Positions 19,441-28,492 of a stretch of DNA of 64,000 nt are shown in pieces (the stretch's first letter is position 1; each line of letters starts with the position of its first letter). The notes under the pieces were generated by a model, which was not told the DNA's origin, did no database searches, and saw nothing but the letters and a program-made list of their open reading frames with translations. The DNA is from Sphingomonas sp. JC676 (GTDB lineage Bacteria > Pseudomonadota > Alphaproteobacteria > Sphingomonadales > Sphingomonadaceae). The DNA lies in NCBI RefSeq assembly GCF_014489075.1, contig NZ_JACTGR010000002.1, positions 310,001 through 374,000 of the forward strand, given 5' to 3'. A program made the position numbers and the translations under genes.

Positions 19441-21839
19441 GGGTGCACCGCGATCGTTACGTTGGCCGGTTTAAGCCCCGCCGCGGATGCGCGGACGCGG
19501 ACGCTGCCCGTCCCCGTGCCGCGCAGCATCGCCAGCGCCCGCCCGGCTTGGACCGGGCGCTCGGCTTCGGAGAACAGGGTGTGGTCGGTGGGGCTGCCAT
19601 TGTCATAGGCAGCGAGCGTGGCCGCGCCCTCGATCGAGATGCGAACGCGATTGGTGGCGCTGGGCACGACGACACCCTTCGCATCGACCACTTCGACACG
19701 GACGAAGCCAATCGAATCGAAGTCGCTCCCGATCGTCGGCGTCTCGGCGACCAACCGGATCGCCGCCGGCGCGCCGGCAGTACGCAACGCGTCGGTTGCG
19801 ACCGTGCGGCCCGCGGCGTCGCGTGCCACCGCGCGGACCGTCCCGGGCTCGAAGTCCACCTCCCAGCGTCGCGCGCTGTCGTCGGCATTGCGTGGCTTGC
19901 TGCCCAGCGAACGGCCGTTGAGAAAGAGCTCAACCGTCGCCGCATTGCTGTAGACCTCTACAGTCTCGGGATGTGCGTCGCGGCGCTCGGGACTCCAGTC
20001 CATGAGCGCCCCGGGACCCCTGGGCTGCGGCATCGCCACACCGATCATCGTCGGCAGCGCGCTGATGTCGACGCTTTCGGTGATGCGGCGCGCGATCTTG
20101 ACGACGGGCGTCTCGGCCCACCAGCTCGCCCGTTCCCAGCCGACCGGCTTCACGAAATCGGTGCGGTCGACCAGGCCCGAAGGATTGCTGATGCTCGGCC
20201 ATCCGGCACGGTCCGCCTCGCCGAGATAATCGACGCCGGTCCACAGGAACATGCCCGCATATGCAGCATTGTCGCGCACCGGCAGCCAGCTGTCGCGGTT
20301 CTTGCTGTTCTCGGTACCGATGATCTTGCGGCTGGGCTTGTCGGCATGCGCCTGGGCCAGCTCGCGCTCGCGATAATTTTGGCCGACCACGTCGAGCATG
20401 TCGGCAAGGCCGTTCTGATAGTCGCCCGTGGTGTTGGGGCGGAACAGCGCCATCGTCACCGGCCGCGTCGGATCCTCCTCGTGGAAGATCTTCATCAACC
20501 GCTCGATGATCGACTTGGCGACGAGGGGATAGGGCGTGTCGTGGATCTCGTTGCCGATCGACCAGATCATCACGCTCGGATGGTTGCGGTCGCGCCGCGC
20601 GAAGTCGCGCGCGTCGAGCGAGGACCAGTCGGTGAAGAACAAGTGATAGTCCTGCGGGTTCTTGGCGACCGTCCACATGTCGAACGCCTCGTCCATCACC
20701 ACCAGCCCCAGCCGGTCGCACAGGTCGAGGAATTCGGGCGAGAAGGGATGGTGCGCGGTGCGGATCGCATTGACGCCGAGCGCCTTGAGCCCGCGCAGCC
20801 GCCGCTCGTAAAAGGCGAGCGGCACCGCCATGCCGAACGCGCCGCCGTCGGCGTGAATCGCGACGCCCTTGAGCTTGACGTTGCGGCCGTTGAGCCAGAA
20901 GCCGGTTTCGGCCTCGAACCGTGCGTCCCGCAGACCGAAGCGCTCGACCTGCCGGTCGACCACCTCTCCACCATCGGAGAGCAACGTGACCTCGGCGCGG
21001 TAGAGGGCAGGATTGTCGAGGTTCCATAGTTGGGGATCGGTCACCCGCATGCGCGCCTGGAGCGGCGTGACGCGGCCGGCGTCGAGCGCCACCGTCGCAC
21101 TCTCCCCGCGTGCGACGGTCTTTCCGTCCGGCGCGACGATCGCGACTGCGATCCTGCCCGCCTTCGCCTTGTCGGTGAGATTGCGGACCGAGGCGTCAAT
21201 GCTGATGTCGGCGCCCTCGCGGCTCACCTGCGACGCTCTGACCGCGATGCCCCATTGGTCGAAATGCGTGTCGCCGCTCATCACGAGGCGGACATGGCGA
21301 TAGATGCCGCCGCCCGCATACCAGCGCGACGCGGGCTGGGCCGAGGTGTCGGCGCGCACCGCGAGAACATTGTCCCCTTCGGCGTCGAGGAACGGCGTCA
21401 GCTCATAGCGGAAGCTGGCATAGCCATTGGGCCGGTGGCCGACATGCCGGCCGTTGATCCACACGCCCGAGCGTTCCATCACGCCGTCGAACTCGACGAA
21501 GACGCGCTTGCCCTTTGCGTTCTCGGGCAGACGGAAATGCTTGCGATACCAGGCGACGCCGGTCGGCAGCCAGCCGCCCGAGCCGGTGCTCAGCGCCTTC
21601 TGGTCGAACGGACCGGCGATCGCCCAGTCGTTCGGCACATCGACCAGCTTCCAGGCGCGGTCGTTGAACCCCGGCGTCGCTGCGTCGGCGCTGTCGCCGA
21701 TCATCAGCCGCCAGTCCTTGTCGAGCGGCATTCGCTCGGTCGGCTGGGCGGTTGCGGTTCCGGCGCAGAACAGGGAGAATGCCGCAAACGCCATACGACA
21801 CGCGCCGCACAGCCGGCCAATCCCGCGATTCAGCCGCAT
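19437..21839 (-). CDS. GH2 beta-galactosidase-type glycoside hydrolase
   Basis: An 800-residue secreted GH2 enzyme. The N-terminal sugar-binding fold (about 35-190) is followed by an immunoglobulin-like domain (about 200-305) and the TIM barrel with LKGVAIHADGGAFG and RTAHHPFSPEFLDLCDRLG. The acid/base is Glu431 in MIWSIGNEIHD and the probable nucleophile Glu510 in KIIGTENSKN. A C-terminal DUF4982/Big-like region carries VEVYSNAATVELFLNGRSLG. Start choice: the frame extends 12 codons further, but AGGGAGG lies 4-10 bases before the ATG at 21839 and the protein then begins with basic residues before a hydrophobic stretch (about 15-32). Likely beta-galactosidase or beta-galacturonidase-type; specificity is unproven. 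Confidence 0.88.
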   Translation of the reverse strand: MRLNRGIGRLCGACRMAFAAFSLFCAGTATAQPTERMPLDKDWRLMIGDSADAATPGFNDRAWKLVDVPNDWAIAGPFDQKALSTGSGGWLPTGVAWYRKHFRLPENAKGKRVFVEFDGVMERSGVWINGRHVGHRPNGYASFRYELTPFLDAEGDNVLAVRADTSAQPASRWYAGGGIYRHVRLVMSGDTHFDQWGIAVRASQVSREGADISIDASVRNLTDKAKAGRIAVAIVAPDGKTVARGESATVALDAGRVTPLQARMRVTDPQLWNLDNPALYRAEVTLLSDGGEVVDRQVERFGLRDARFEAETGFWLNGRNVKLKGVAIHADGGAFGMAVPLAFYERRLRGLKALGVNAIRTAHHPFSPEFLDLCDRLGLVVMDEAFDMWTVAKNPQDYHLFFTDWSSLDARDFARRDRNHPSVMIWSIGNEIHDTPYPLVAKSIIERLMKIFHEEDPTRPVTMALFRPNTTGDYQNGLADMLDVVGQNYRERELAQAHADKPSRKIIGTENSKNRDSWLPVRDNAAYAGMFLWTGVDYLGEADRAGWPSISNPSGLVDRTDFVKPVGWERASWWAETPVVKIARRITESVDISALPTMIGVAMPQPRGPGALMDWSPERRDAHPETVEVYSNAATVELFLNGRSLGSKPRNADDSARRWEVDFEPGTVRAVARDAAGRTVATDALRTAGAPAAIRLVAETPTIGSDFDSIGFVRVEVVDAKGVVVPSATNRVRISIEGAATLAAYDNGSPTDHTLFSEAERPVQAGRALAMLRGTGTGSVRVRASAAGLKPANVTIAVHP

Positions 21840-22204
21840 CGCACCCTCCCTTTGCCCGGCTTGATGCCGTTCCACATGTCATGATAGCAGTTCATGATAT
21901 GGAGTAAAGCGGGACCGAAATGCGCAATTTTCTGCTGCCGGCCGCTGCCCGCACACAAGCCAATCTTAAATTTCGACGTAATTTCAAGATCATGATGCCC
22001 CGAAACATTGGCTAGGCCGATTTGTCATACCACGGGGTTGCAACCTCTCTTTGTTATGCTACTTTTTACAAAGTGGACTCACATTCCACATAATGAATTG
22101 ACCGATAGACGTCGGCAATTCGACAGGGACGCCTAGAGGCGGGGGACAGCACAACCATAGGTCCCGCCTCGAATCTGTCCGGGCATATCGAGGAGAGGGG
22201 AAAA
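21840..22204. promoter_or_regulatory. Divergent control region between GH2/GH105 operon and second TonB receptor
   Basis: 365 bases without a gene. Visible elements are a direct repeat TCATGATA (21879-21886 and 21892-21899) just upstream of the GH2 gene and TTGGCTAGGCCGA at 22008-22020, similar to two sites upstream of the first receptor. An imperfect palindrome runs from AATTGACCGA at 22096 to TCGGCAATT ending at 22120. A strong Shine-Dalgarno (AGGAGAGGGG) precedes the receptor ATG. Promoter positions are not assigned with confidence. Confidence 0.4.
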
Positions 22205-25200
22205 ATGGCTGATCGACTGAAACTGCGCCCGCGTATGCGCGCTACTGCCTCTTGGGCGGTTCTTGGACTCGCGCTGACTTTCGGCGGACAGGCGATGGCG
22301 CAGGTCTCGCCCGCGACGACCGAGCCGACAGCGGTTCCCGATGACGGGCAGGAAGCGGTGCAGGACGAGGCGATCGTCGTCGTCGGCGCGCGCGCGAGCC
22401 AGCAATCGGCCAATAACCGCAAGAAGAACGCCAAGACGGCGACCGACTCGATCGTCGCCGACGACATCGGCTCCTTCCCCGACCGCAACGTCAACGAAGC
22501 GATCTCGCGCATCCCGGGCGTGGCGCTGTCGCGCAACGAATATGGCGAGGGCGAGGGCGTCGCCGTGCGCGGCAACGGCGCCGACCTGACCCGCATCGAG
22601 CTGGACGGCATCGGCGTGCAGAGCACGGCCGGTCTCGCCGTAGCGTCCAACCAGGGACGCAACGCCGACCTGCGCGAGCTTCCCGCCGAACTCGTCAAGA
22701 GCGTCGATGTGGTCAAGGGCTCGACGGCCGACATGACCGAGGGTTCGCTGGGCGGTACGGTCCAGATCAAGACCCGTACCGGCCTCGACTTCAAGAAACC
22801 CTATATCTCGCTTCGTGCAGGTGCCGGGCAGAATTCGCTCGGCAAGGACTGGACGCCGGATTTCAACGGCGTCGCCGCGAGCAAGTTCTTCAATGACCGG
22901 CTGGGCGTGATCGTCAGCGGCACATATGCGAAGCTCCAGAACAACGGCCACGGCTTCGAGAACACGACGAGCAACAACCGCGGCTATTCGCGCCTGTACG
23001 ACTTCGACAATTCGCCCGAGAAGACCTTCTCGTTCAATCCCGCGACGGTCGGCACCGATGCCGCGGACGTCGCCTTCGCCAACAGCCTCGCACCCGACGG
23101 CACGCCGCTCACCCCGCGCGAGCTGGTGACGATGGCCGCGGGGGCGAAGAGCAAGGCGGATTGCATGGCGCTCTTCCCGAACAATCCGAACGGCAATGGC
23201 GGGACCCCGTCCCAGGCGACGAAAAACTCGCAGATCACCCAGCGCGTTCTCGAGCAGCAGACCTGTCTCAATCAGTGGAACGACTATACGCCGTCGCTGA
23301 TCCGCAACTTCATGAACGAGCAGACCGAAAAGCGCTACTCGATCGACGCGCGCGTCGACTATCGCCTCACCGACAATCTGACGATCTTCGCCAAGGGCAC
23401 GATCGCCAATCGCAAGGTGCACGACCAGAACCGCAGCCGCACGCCGGTCACGATGTTCAACCAGAACCTCGCCGGCACCTTCGTCAATTCGGCAACAGGC
23501 TATCCGCTTACGCGCTCGGTGTCGCCCAATGCGCCGGCGGGCTATTATCTCTTCGACCCCCAATATGGCTTCAATACCGTCACGACGGGCAGCGGCAGCA
23601 CTGCGGTCGTCAGCCCCGTGCTCGGCAATGTACTCAACGTTGTGCCGGGCAGCGTGAAGGTCGACGGTGCCCACAACGTCACGCAGATGACGACGACCAA
23701 CAATTCAGTCGGCATCGATCAGATCGAGAACACGATCGATACCAAGACCAAATATGCCCAGGTCGGCGCCGAATATCGCGGCGACCGGCTCGAGATCGAC
23801 CTGTGGGGCGGCTATACCAAGGCGAGCACGAGCCGCGCCGACATGCGCACCTCGCGGAACTATAGCTATGGCGACGCGACGCTGACGGTGCAGCCCAACG
23901 GCCTGTGGGACGTCGAACTGCCGTCGAACTATGACGAGACCAATCCCGCCAATTTCGTCCAGCTCACCACGCCGCCCTGCGTGTCGGGCGGAACCAACCC
24001 CGCCACCTGCACCGGTCAGGCGGCCGTGGCGGCAGGGCCCAACGGGCCGGCGACTCCCGCCTATCTCGTCGCGCAGATGCCGCAGACGACGCCGAACTTC
24101 TCGATCCAGTACACACCCTCGCTCGGCGTGGCGTCGGAGAAGACCGCCAAGTTCGACCTGGCCTACAAGACCGAGGGTCTGATCCCGTTCATCAGCCGCG
24201 TGAAGGTCGGCGCGATGTACCGGAACAACCAGATCAGCAAATGGGGCAATGGCGGCTACACCGCGGCGACCGCGATCGGCACCTTCGGCCAGCCTGGCTA
24301 TGTTCCCGCGGTCATCGTCCCTACCGCGATCGTGCGCGGATCGTATCGCGCCTGCCAGCCGACGGCCGGCTCGTCCGCGCCCGGCGGCCTGTCGTGCAAC
24401 TATGGCTTCGTGCCCAGCACCAATCCGGCCAATGTCCGCTCCGGGGTAGACACGCTGACCCCGCAAGAGCTGCGCGACCTGTTCGAGAAGACGCTGGAAC
24501 CCGCTACCTCCGCTTATTTCGGCGACCTGCCGAACCGTGGGAACCTGCCGCTGGCATGGCAGGGGATCCGGACGGACAAGCTGTTCAGCGCGCTCGGGGC
24601 CGCGCAGTACATGAACCTCGACTGCCTCAAGACCTGCATGGGCAGCGACGGGAAAATGTATGACCAGCCGGTCACCCGCGCGGACGAGACGATCAAGAAC
24701 ATCTACGGTATGATCGATTTCGAGCAGCGCCTGCCCCTGGGTCTGTTGTTCAACGGCAATGCCGGCGTCCGCGGCGTCTTCACCAATACCAAGGCCTCGG
24801 GCCTGCAGACGATCGCGGCGATCCGTGTCACGCCGACCTATAATCCGGCGGATCCGAACAATGCCTCGGGCTTTATTACCCAGTCGTTCAGCCGGCCGGT
24901 GACCTTCGCGCGCAGCACCACCGACTGGCTGCCGAGCGTCAACCTCAATCTCTGGGGGTTCAACGAGTCGGTCGTCTTCCGCCTCTACGGCGCCAAGACA
25001 GTCGCGCGCCCGGGCATCGACAACATCGTGCCCGGCGGCACCTGCACGGTCGACGAGCGCGATATTCTCGATACCGGTTCCGACGACAGTTTCGATTGCT
25101 CGGGCCGCGTCGGCAATCCCGGGCTGAAGCCCTTCACCGCCTGGAGCTACAACGCCTCGCTCGAATGGTATCCGAACCCCGACACGATCTTCTCGGTGGC

Positions 25201-25927
25201 GTATGGCAAGCTCGACGTGCAGATCGGCAAGCCTATCCAGGTGACCGTGCTGGAAAAGCCGTTCGAAGGCAGCACCGAGACCGATCCGATCACGGGCGGG
25301 CCCCTGGCGGACGTTGCTTTCCTGGTTCCTACCTATGCCAACGGGCCCGGCTACAAGCGCGACATCTGGGAATTCTCGGTTAAGACGGCCTATACTTTCC
25401 TGCCCTGGTTCCTGAAATATACCGGTGTCGACGCCAATCTTTCGGTGCTCAGCTCGGCTGTCACCAGCGGGCAGCAGGATCCGCTGACCGGCGACGTGAT
25501 GATGCCGCCAGACGAGTCCAAATATTACGCCAACGCCTCGCTCTGGTACGACGACGGCAAGCTCAACATGCGGGTATCCTATCAGTATCGCACGTCGCGC
25601 TTCACGTGCATCACGCCCTGCGGCGGCAACACCACCGACATCAACTATCCCGGCGAGCAGTGGACCAATGTCCGCTTGGTTGCTCCCGGCTACAACCCGG
25701 GCGTCCCGCGGTTCAATGACTCGAGCACGTTCATCGACGCGAAGATCTCGTACAACATCACCCGCAACTTCCAGGTCTATCTCGAAGGCCGCAACATGAC
25801 GCGCGAGGCGCAGACGGTCTCGACCGGCGGCTATACGGACTTCGCCGACGGCACGCCGAAGATCATGCGCCTGATCTATGGCGGCCGGCGCGTTATGGGC
25901 GGCGTGCGCGTCCAGTTCGGCAATTGA
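22205..25927 (+). CDS. TonB-dependent receptor, large, cysteine-rich loops
   Basis: A 1240-residue outer-membrane receptor. Signal peptide ends near GQAMAQ; a TonB-box-like EAIVVVGARA stretch follows (about 57-66). The plug holds DSIVADDIGSFPDRNVNEA, RIPGVALSRNEYGEG and RGNGADLTRIELDG, as in glycan receptors of this class. The barrel ends RVMGGVRVQFGN, with Phe two residues before the C-terminus rather than at it. It is longer than the usual 900-1000 residues because of extended loops holding twelve cysteines, most in close pairs (PPC..ATC, RAC..LSC, DCLKTC, GTC..FDC, FTCITPC). Start supported by AGGAGAGGGG. It is divergent from the GH2-GH105 operon and presumably imports larger oligosaccharides of the same polymer. 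Confidence 0.92.
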   Translation: MADRLKLRPRMRATASWAVLGLALTFGGQAMAQVSPATTEPTAVPDDGQEAVQDEAIVVVGARASQQSANNRKKNAKTATDSIVADDIGSFPDRNVNEAISRIPGVALSRNEYGEGEGVAVRGNGADLTRIELDGIGVQSTAGLAVASNQGRNADLRELPAELVKSVDVVKGSTADMTEGSLGGTVQIKTRTGLDFKKPYISLRAGAGQNSLGKDWTPDFNGVAASKFFNDRLGVIVSGTYAKLQNNGHGFENTTSNNRGYSRLYDFDNSPEKTFSFNPATVGTDAADVAFANSLAPDGTPLTPRELVTMAAGAKSKADCMALFPNNPNGNGGTPSQATKNSQITQRVLEQQTCLNQWNDYTPSLIRNFMNEQTEKRYSIDARVDYRLTDNLTIFAKGTIANRKVHDQNRSRTPVTMFNQNLAGTFVNSATGYPLTRSVSPNAPAGYYLFDPQYGFNTVTTGSGSTAVVSPVLGNVLNVVPGSVKVDGAHNVTQMTTTNNSVGIDQIENTIDTKTKYAQVGAEYRGDRLEIDLWGGYTKASTSRADMRTSRNYSYGDATLTVQPNGLWDVELPSNYDETNPANFVQLTTPPCVSGGTNPATCTGQAAVAAGPNGPATPAYLVAQMPQTTPNFSIQYTPSLGVASEKTAKFDLAYKTEGLIPFISRVKVGAMYRNNQISKWGNGGYTAATAIGTFGQPGYVPAVIVPTAIVRGSYRACQPTAGSSAPGGLSCNYGFVPSTNPANVRSGVDTLTPQELRDLFEKTLEPATSAYFGDLPNRGNLPLAWQGIRTDKLFSALGAAQYMNLDCLKTCMGSDGKMYDQPVTRADETIKNIYGMIDFEQRLPLGLLFNGNAGVRGVFTNTKASGLQTIAAIRVTPTYNPADPNNASGFITQSFSRPVTFARSTTDWLPSVNLNLWGFNESVVFRLYGAKTVARPGIDNIVPGGTCTVDERDILDTGSDDSFDCSGRVGNPGLKPFTAWSYNASLEWYPNPDTIFSVAYGKLDVQIGKPIQVTVLEKPFEGSTETDPITGGPLADVAFLVPTYANGPGYKRDIWEFSVKTAYTFLPWFLKYTGVDANLSVLSSAVTSGQQDPLTGDVMMPPDESKYYANASLWYDDGKLNMRVSYQYRTSRFTCITPCGGNTTDINYPGEQWTNVRLVAPGYNPGVPRFNDSSTFIDAKISYNITRNFQVYLEGRNMTREAQTVSTGGYTDFADGTPKIMRLIYGGRRVMGGVRVQFGN

Positions 25928-25937
25928 GGCCCAGGCA

Positions 25938-25961
25938 GGGCGCCGGCTTGACCCGGCGCCC
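25938..25961 (+). terminator. Hairpin after second TonB receptor
   Basis: Perfect 9-base inverted repeat GGGCGCCGG/CCGGCGCCC with a 6-base loop, 10 bases after the receptor stop. There is no T-run, so it may be a transcript-stabilising or weak terminating hairpin. Confidence 0.5.
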
Positions 25962-26062
25962 TCCGCAGGTCGAGAAAGGCCGGAGCGCGCACGGAGAGGT
26001 CAACGCCCCAAGCCATGCCGCTTTGGCTTTCGCGTATCCGCGCCTGATCGGGAGAGAATCGG

Positions 26063-26449
26063 ATGCTTCGGGTCTGCCTGCTGGTTCCGGCGGTTCTCGC
26101 GATCACCTCCTTCGCGTCGCCCGCCAGGCCGGCCCAGACCCAACGGGCCTGCTTCTGGGCGTCCGAGATCACCGGCTTTGACGACGCAGGCGCCGATCGC
26201 GTGCTGGTCCATATCGGCACGCGCGCGACCTGGGAGCTCACGCTCTCCCCCGGCTGTCCGGATGCGAACTGGGCAATGCGCATCGGCATCCGATCGCGCG
26301 GCGGCGAACGGATCTGTCCAGGCCGCCCCGTCGAGCTGATCGTCCCGGACGCCAGCGGCAGCGGTAGCCGAAGCTGCCTCGTGCGCACTATCCGGAAGCT
26401 ACCGGCCGACAAGGCAGCGCCGGCGCATGCGCGGGCACTCGAGCGCTGA
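26063..26449 (+). CDS. DUF6491-like small exported protein
   Basis: A 128-residue protein with a signal peptide (about 1-24, SPARPAQT). The mature part has the pattern CFWASEITGFDDAGADRVLVH, a cysteine in SPGCPDANWA, ICPGRPVELIV and CLVRTIRKL. This matches my memory of the DUF6491 family: short exported proteins with four conserved cysteines and no known function. The four cysteines (about 29, 70, 93, 112) could form two disulfides. GGGAGAGA precedes the ATG. It is the first of three closely spaced genes. Confidence 0.65.
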   Translation: MLRVCLLVPAVLAITSFASPARPAQTQRACFWASEITGFDDAGADRVLVHIGTRATWELTLSPGCPDANWAMRIGIRSRGGERICPGRPVELIVPDASGSGSRSCLVRTIRKLPADKAAPAHARALER

Positions 26450-26454
26450 GCGCG

Positions 26455-27222
26455 ATGGCGCAACTGGCGAGCATTGCACCGGCAATGGCGCCCGAAGCGG
26501 CACGCGACATGCTCGACCGTTCGGCGATCGGCGCGCTCGAAATGGCCCGGCCGCCGCTCGACGATCTCGCCTATCGCGACTTTATCCGGGCGCTGCTGCG
26601 CGCGCCGGGCTTTAAGCTCGACCTCAACCGGCTAGAGCCGGATGCGGCGCTGGCCATGGTGTCGGACAGGATCCTCGGACCCGGCGTTTTCGCCTGTGAA
26701 CGGGCAGAGCTCGCCGCGGACATCGCCGCACTCGCCGAATTTGCCGGAGCCCTGGCCGAGACACGGGCATCGGTGGCGATCCGCACCTATTTCGCGCCGG
26801 GCGACCTGGTCTGGCACGTCGATCGCGTCCATGAGCGGGCCGCCTTCCGCCTTTTGTGGCCGTTGGGAAGACCCGCCGGCATGCGCGTGACGCCGGCCGA
26901 CAATATCAACGCGCGCCTCCACCGCGCCTATATGCGCCGCGAGCATCCGCTGCTCTGCCGGCTCGACGCGCAAGTGCTGCGCAGCGGTGCGCCGGTGGAG
27001 ACGCTATGGGCACATCGCCCGATCCAGCTCGCGGCGATGATGTCAGGGCACTTTCCCTTCCTGGTCGATCCCGAGAGGGAGATCGAGGTCACGCCGGGCG
27101 CGGTCAGCATCCACCGGATCGAAACCCCCGCGCAGGTCGGCGCCTATCACCGCTCGTCCTGGGCGAACCGGCGATCCCCGGGCCTGCAGGTAGTCATCAC
27201 GGCGGTTTCGGATCCGCCCTGA
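26455..27222 (+). CDS. Uncharacterised protein, possibly DUF1826-like
   Basis: A 255-residue cytosolic-looking protein with no signal or membrane segment. I do not recognise it securely. The central TYFAPGDLVWHVDRVHERAAFRL and the C-terminal AYHRSSWANRRSPGLQVVITA carry spaced His, Asp and Arg residues. They recall DUF1826 or iron/2-oxoglutarate-type enzymes, but this is a weak resemblance. It lies 5 bases after the DUF6491-like gene, and its TGA overlaps the ATG of the aldo/keto-reductase homologue by one base. The three are therefore an operon and possibly a functional unit. Confidence 0.6.
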   Translation: MAQLASIAPAMAPEAARDMLDRSAIGALEMARPPLDDLAYRDFIRALLRAPGFKLDLNRLEPDAALAMVSDRILGPGVFACERAELAADIAALAEFAGALAETRASVAIRTYFAPGDLVWHVDRVHERAAFRLLWPLGRPAGMRVTPADNINARLHRAYMRREHPLLCRLDAQVLRSGAPVETLWAHRPIQLAAMMSGHFPFLVDPEREIEVTPGAVSIHRIETPAQVGAYHRSSWANRRSPGLQVVITAVSDPP

Positions 27223-28160
27223 TGCGCTATCGGCGCCTTGGGCGGACGGGACTTCAGGTCTCCGAATGCACGATCGGCACGTCGCAATTGGCGGCACCCG
27301 GCTCCGATCGCGCCGAAGCGCGCGCAATGGTCGCGATGGCGCTCGACCAGGGAATCAACGCCTTCGAGATCGCCGCGGACGATCGGGAGGTGATCGATCT
27401 TCTCGGTGAACTCCTCAGACAGGAAAACGCGACCCATCGCGTCCATGTTTTCGCCCGGGTCGCGTCGCGCGCGCCCTTCGAGCTCCCCTCCCCCCATGTC
27501 CCGGTGCAGCAGGCCTATCCCGGCGCCCATATCCGCGCCCAGACCGATTCGCTGCTTGCCGGGCTAGGCGTCGAACGCCTTGCGCTCCAGCAGCTTCATG
27601 CCTGGTGTCCCGAATGGCTGGGCGAGGGCGATTGGTTCGAGACGATGACCCGCCTGCGCCGGGAGGGGAAAATCGCCGGCTGCGGCGTATCGCTCTTCGA
27701 TCATGACGTCGATGCCGCGCTCGAAGTCGTCGCCAGCTGCGCAGTGGATTCGGTCCAGGTAATGTACAACGTCTTCGATCAGGGCGCGGCTTCGGCGCTG
27801 CTTCCCCGGTGCATCGAACACGATGTCGGAGTGATCGCCCGCGCTCCGCTCTACTACGGTGCGCTTGCCCGCATGAGGCAACCCTATCCGCGAGGCGATT
27901 GGCGCGCCGAATATTTCTACGACGAGCATTGGCGAGAAACATCGCAGCGCGTCGAAATGCTCGCCAGCACGGCCGCATCGTTCAACAGATCGGTTCCGGA
28001 CCTGGCTTTACGTTTTTGCCTGTCTCACCCTGCGATCGCGACGGCCGCCACGGGAATGCGCACACGAGAGCAACTCAAAGCGAACCTGCAGGCGCTGGGC
28101 GATGGGCCACTGAACGCAGAGGCGACCCTGTCGCTCGGCGCACACAAATGGCTATGCTGA
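27222..28160 (+). CDS. Aldo/keto-reductase homologue with degenerate catalytic residues
   Basis: A 312-residue protein with the aldo/keto-reductase fold: start MRYRRLGRTGLQVSECTIGT, helix RREGKIAGCGVSLFD, strand SVQVMYNVFDQGAASALLP and the C-terminal cofactor region IATAATGMRTREQLKANL. The usual catalytic block (FDTAxxYGxSE) reads FEIAADDREVID, so the catalytic Tyr is missing and the Asp is replaced by Glu. The Lys block reads VFARVASRA. Only the His of LQQLHAW is kept. It may be non-catalytic or have changed chemistry. The frame extends upstream through the preceding gene, but the ATG overlapping its stop (TGATG) is the natural start. Confidence 0.85.
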   Translation: MRYRRLGRTGLQVSECTIGTSQLAAPGSDRAEARAMVAMALDQGINAFEIAADDREVIDLLGELLRQENATHRVHVFARVASRAPFELPSPHVPVQQAYPGAHIRAQTDSLLAGLGVERLALQQLHAWCPEWLGEGDWFETMTRLRREGKIAGCGVSLFDHDVDAALEVVASCAVDSVQVMYNVFDQGAASALLPRCIEHDVGVIARAPLYYGALARMRQPYPRGDWRAEYFYDEHWRETSQRVEMLASTAASFNRSVPDLALRFCLSHPAIATAATGMRTREQLKANLQALGDGPLNAEATLSLGAHKWLC

Positions 28161-28492
28161 CCTGGCGCCGGCTGGCGACCGTTCCGCTGGCATTGCGCAT
28201 CGCTGCGTCCGTTAAGCCACCAAATCTCGACATTCCCCAGATCCGCGCGAGGTGGAGCTGGCCGAAGCGCTTGACGAAAGCTCCCCGGCTAGCGGCGCGG
28301 CCACCCTCTACGAAAGGCCGAGGTCACGACTGAAATACGAGCTCGATTCCATGAAGGAGGCAGCGCGCTAGTTAGCCGCAAACTGCGCACACGGGCGGCG
28401 ATGTCCTCAGACTCTATCCCATAGACAATTTCGGATATCGTACATAAAGGCCTGCCACTTGCCGTTCGAGGCGACCCCGGGGAAATAGCAGC
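28161..28492. other. Intergenic stretch without a clear gene
   Basis: 332 bases. One plus-strand frame (about 28226-28372) reads with coding-like composition and ends in ELDSMKEAAR and a stop. It has no ATG and only a GTG near 28252, so it could be the relic of a small gene. No terminator, promoter or RNA is identified. A weak GGGGAAA Shine-Dalgarno precedes the next gene. Confidence 0.4.
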
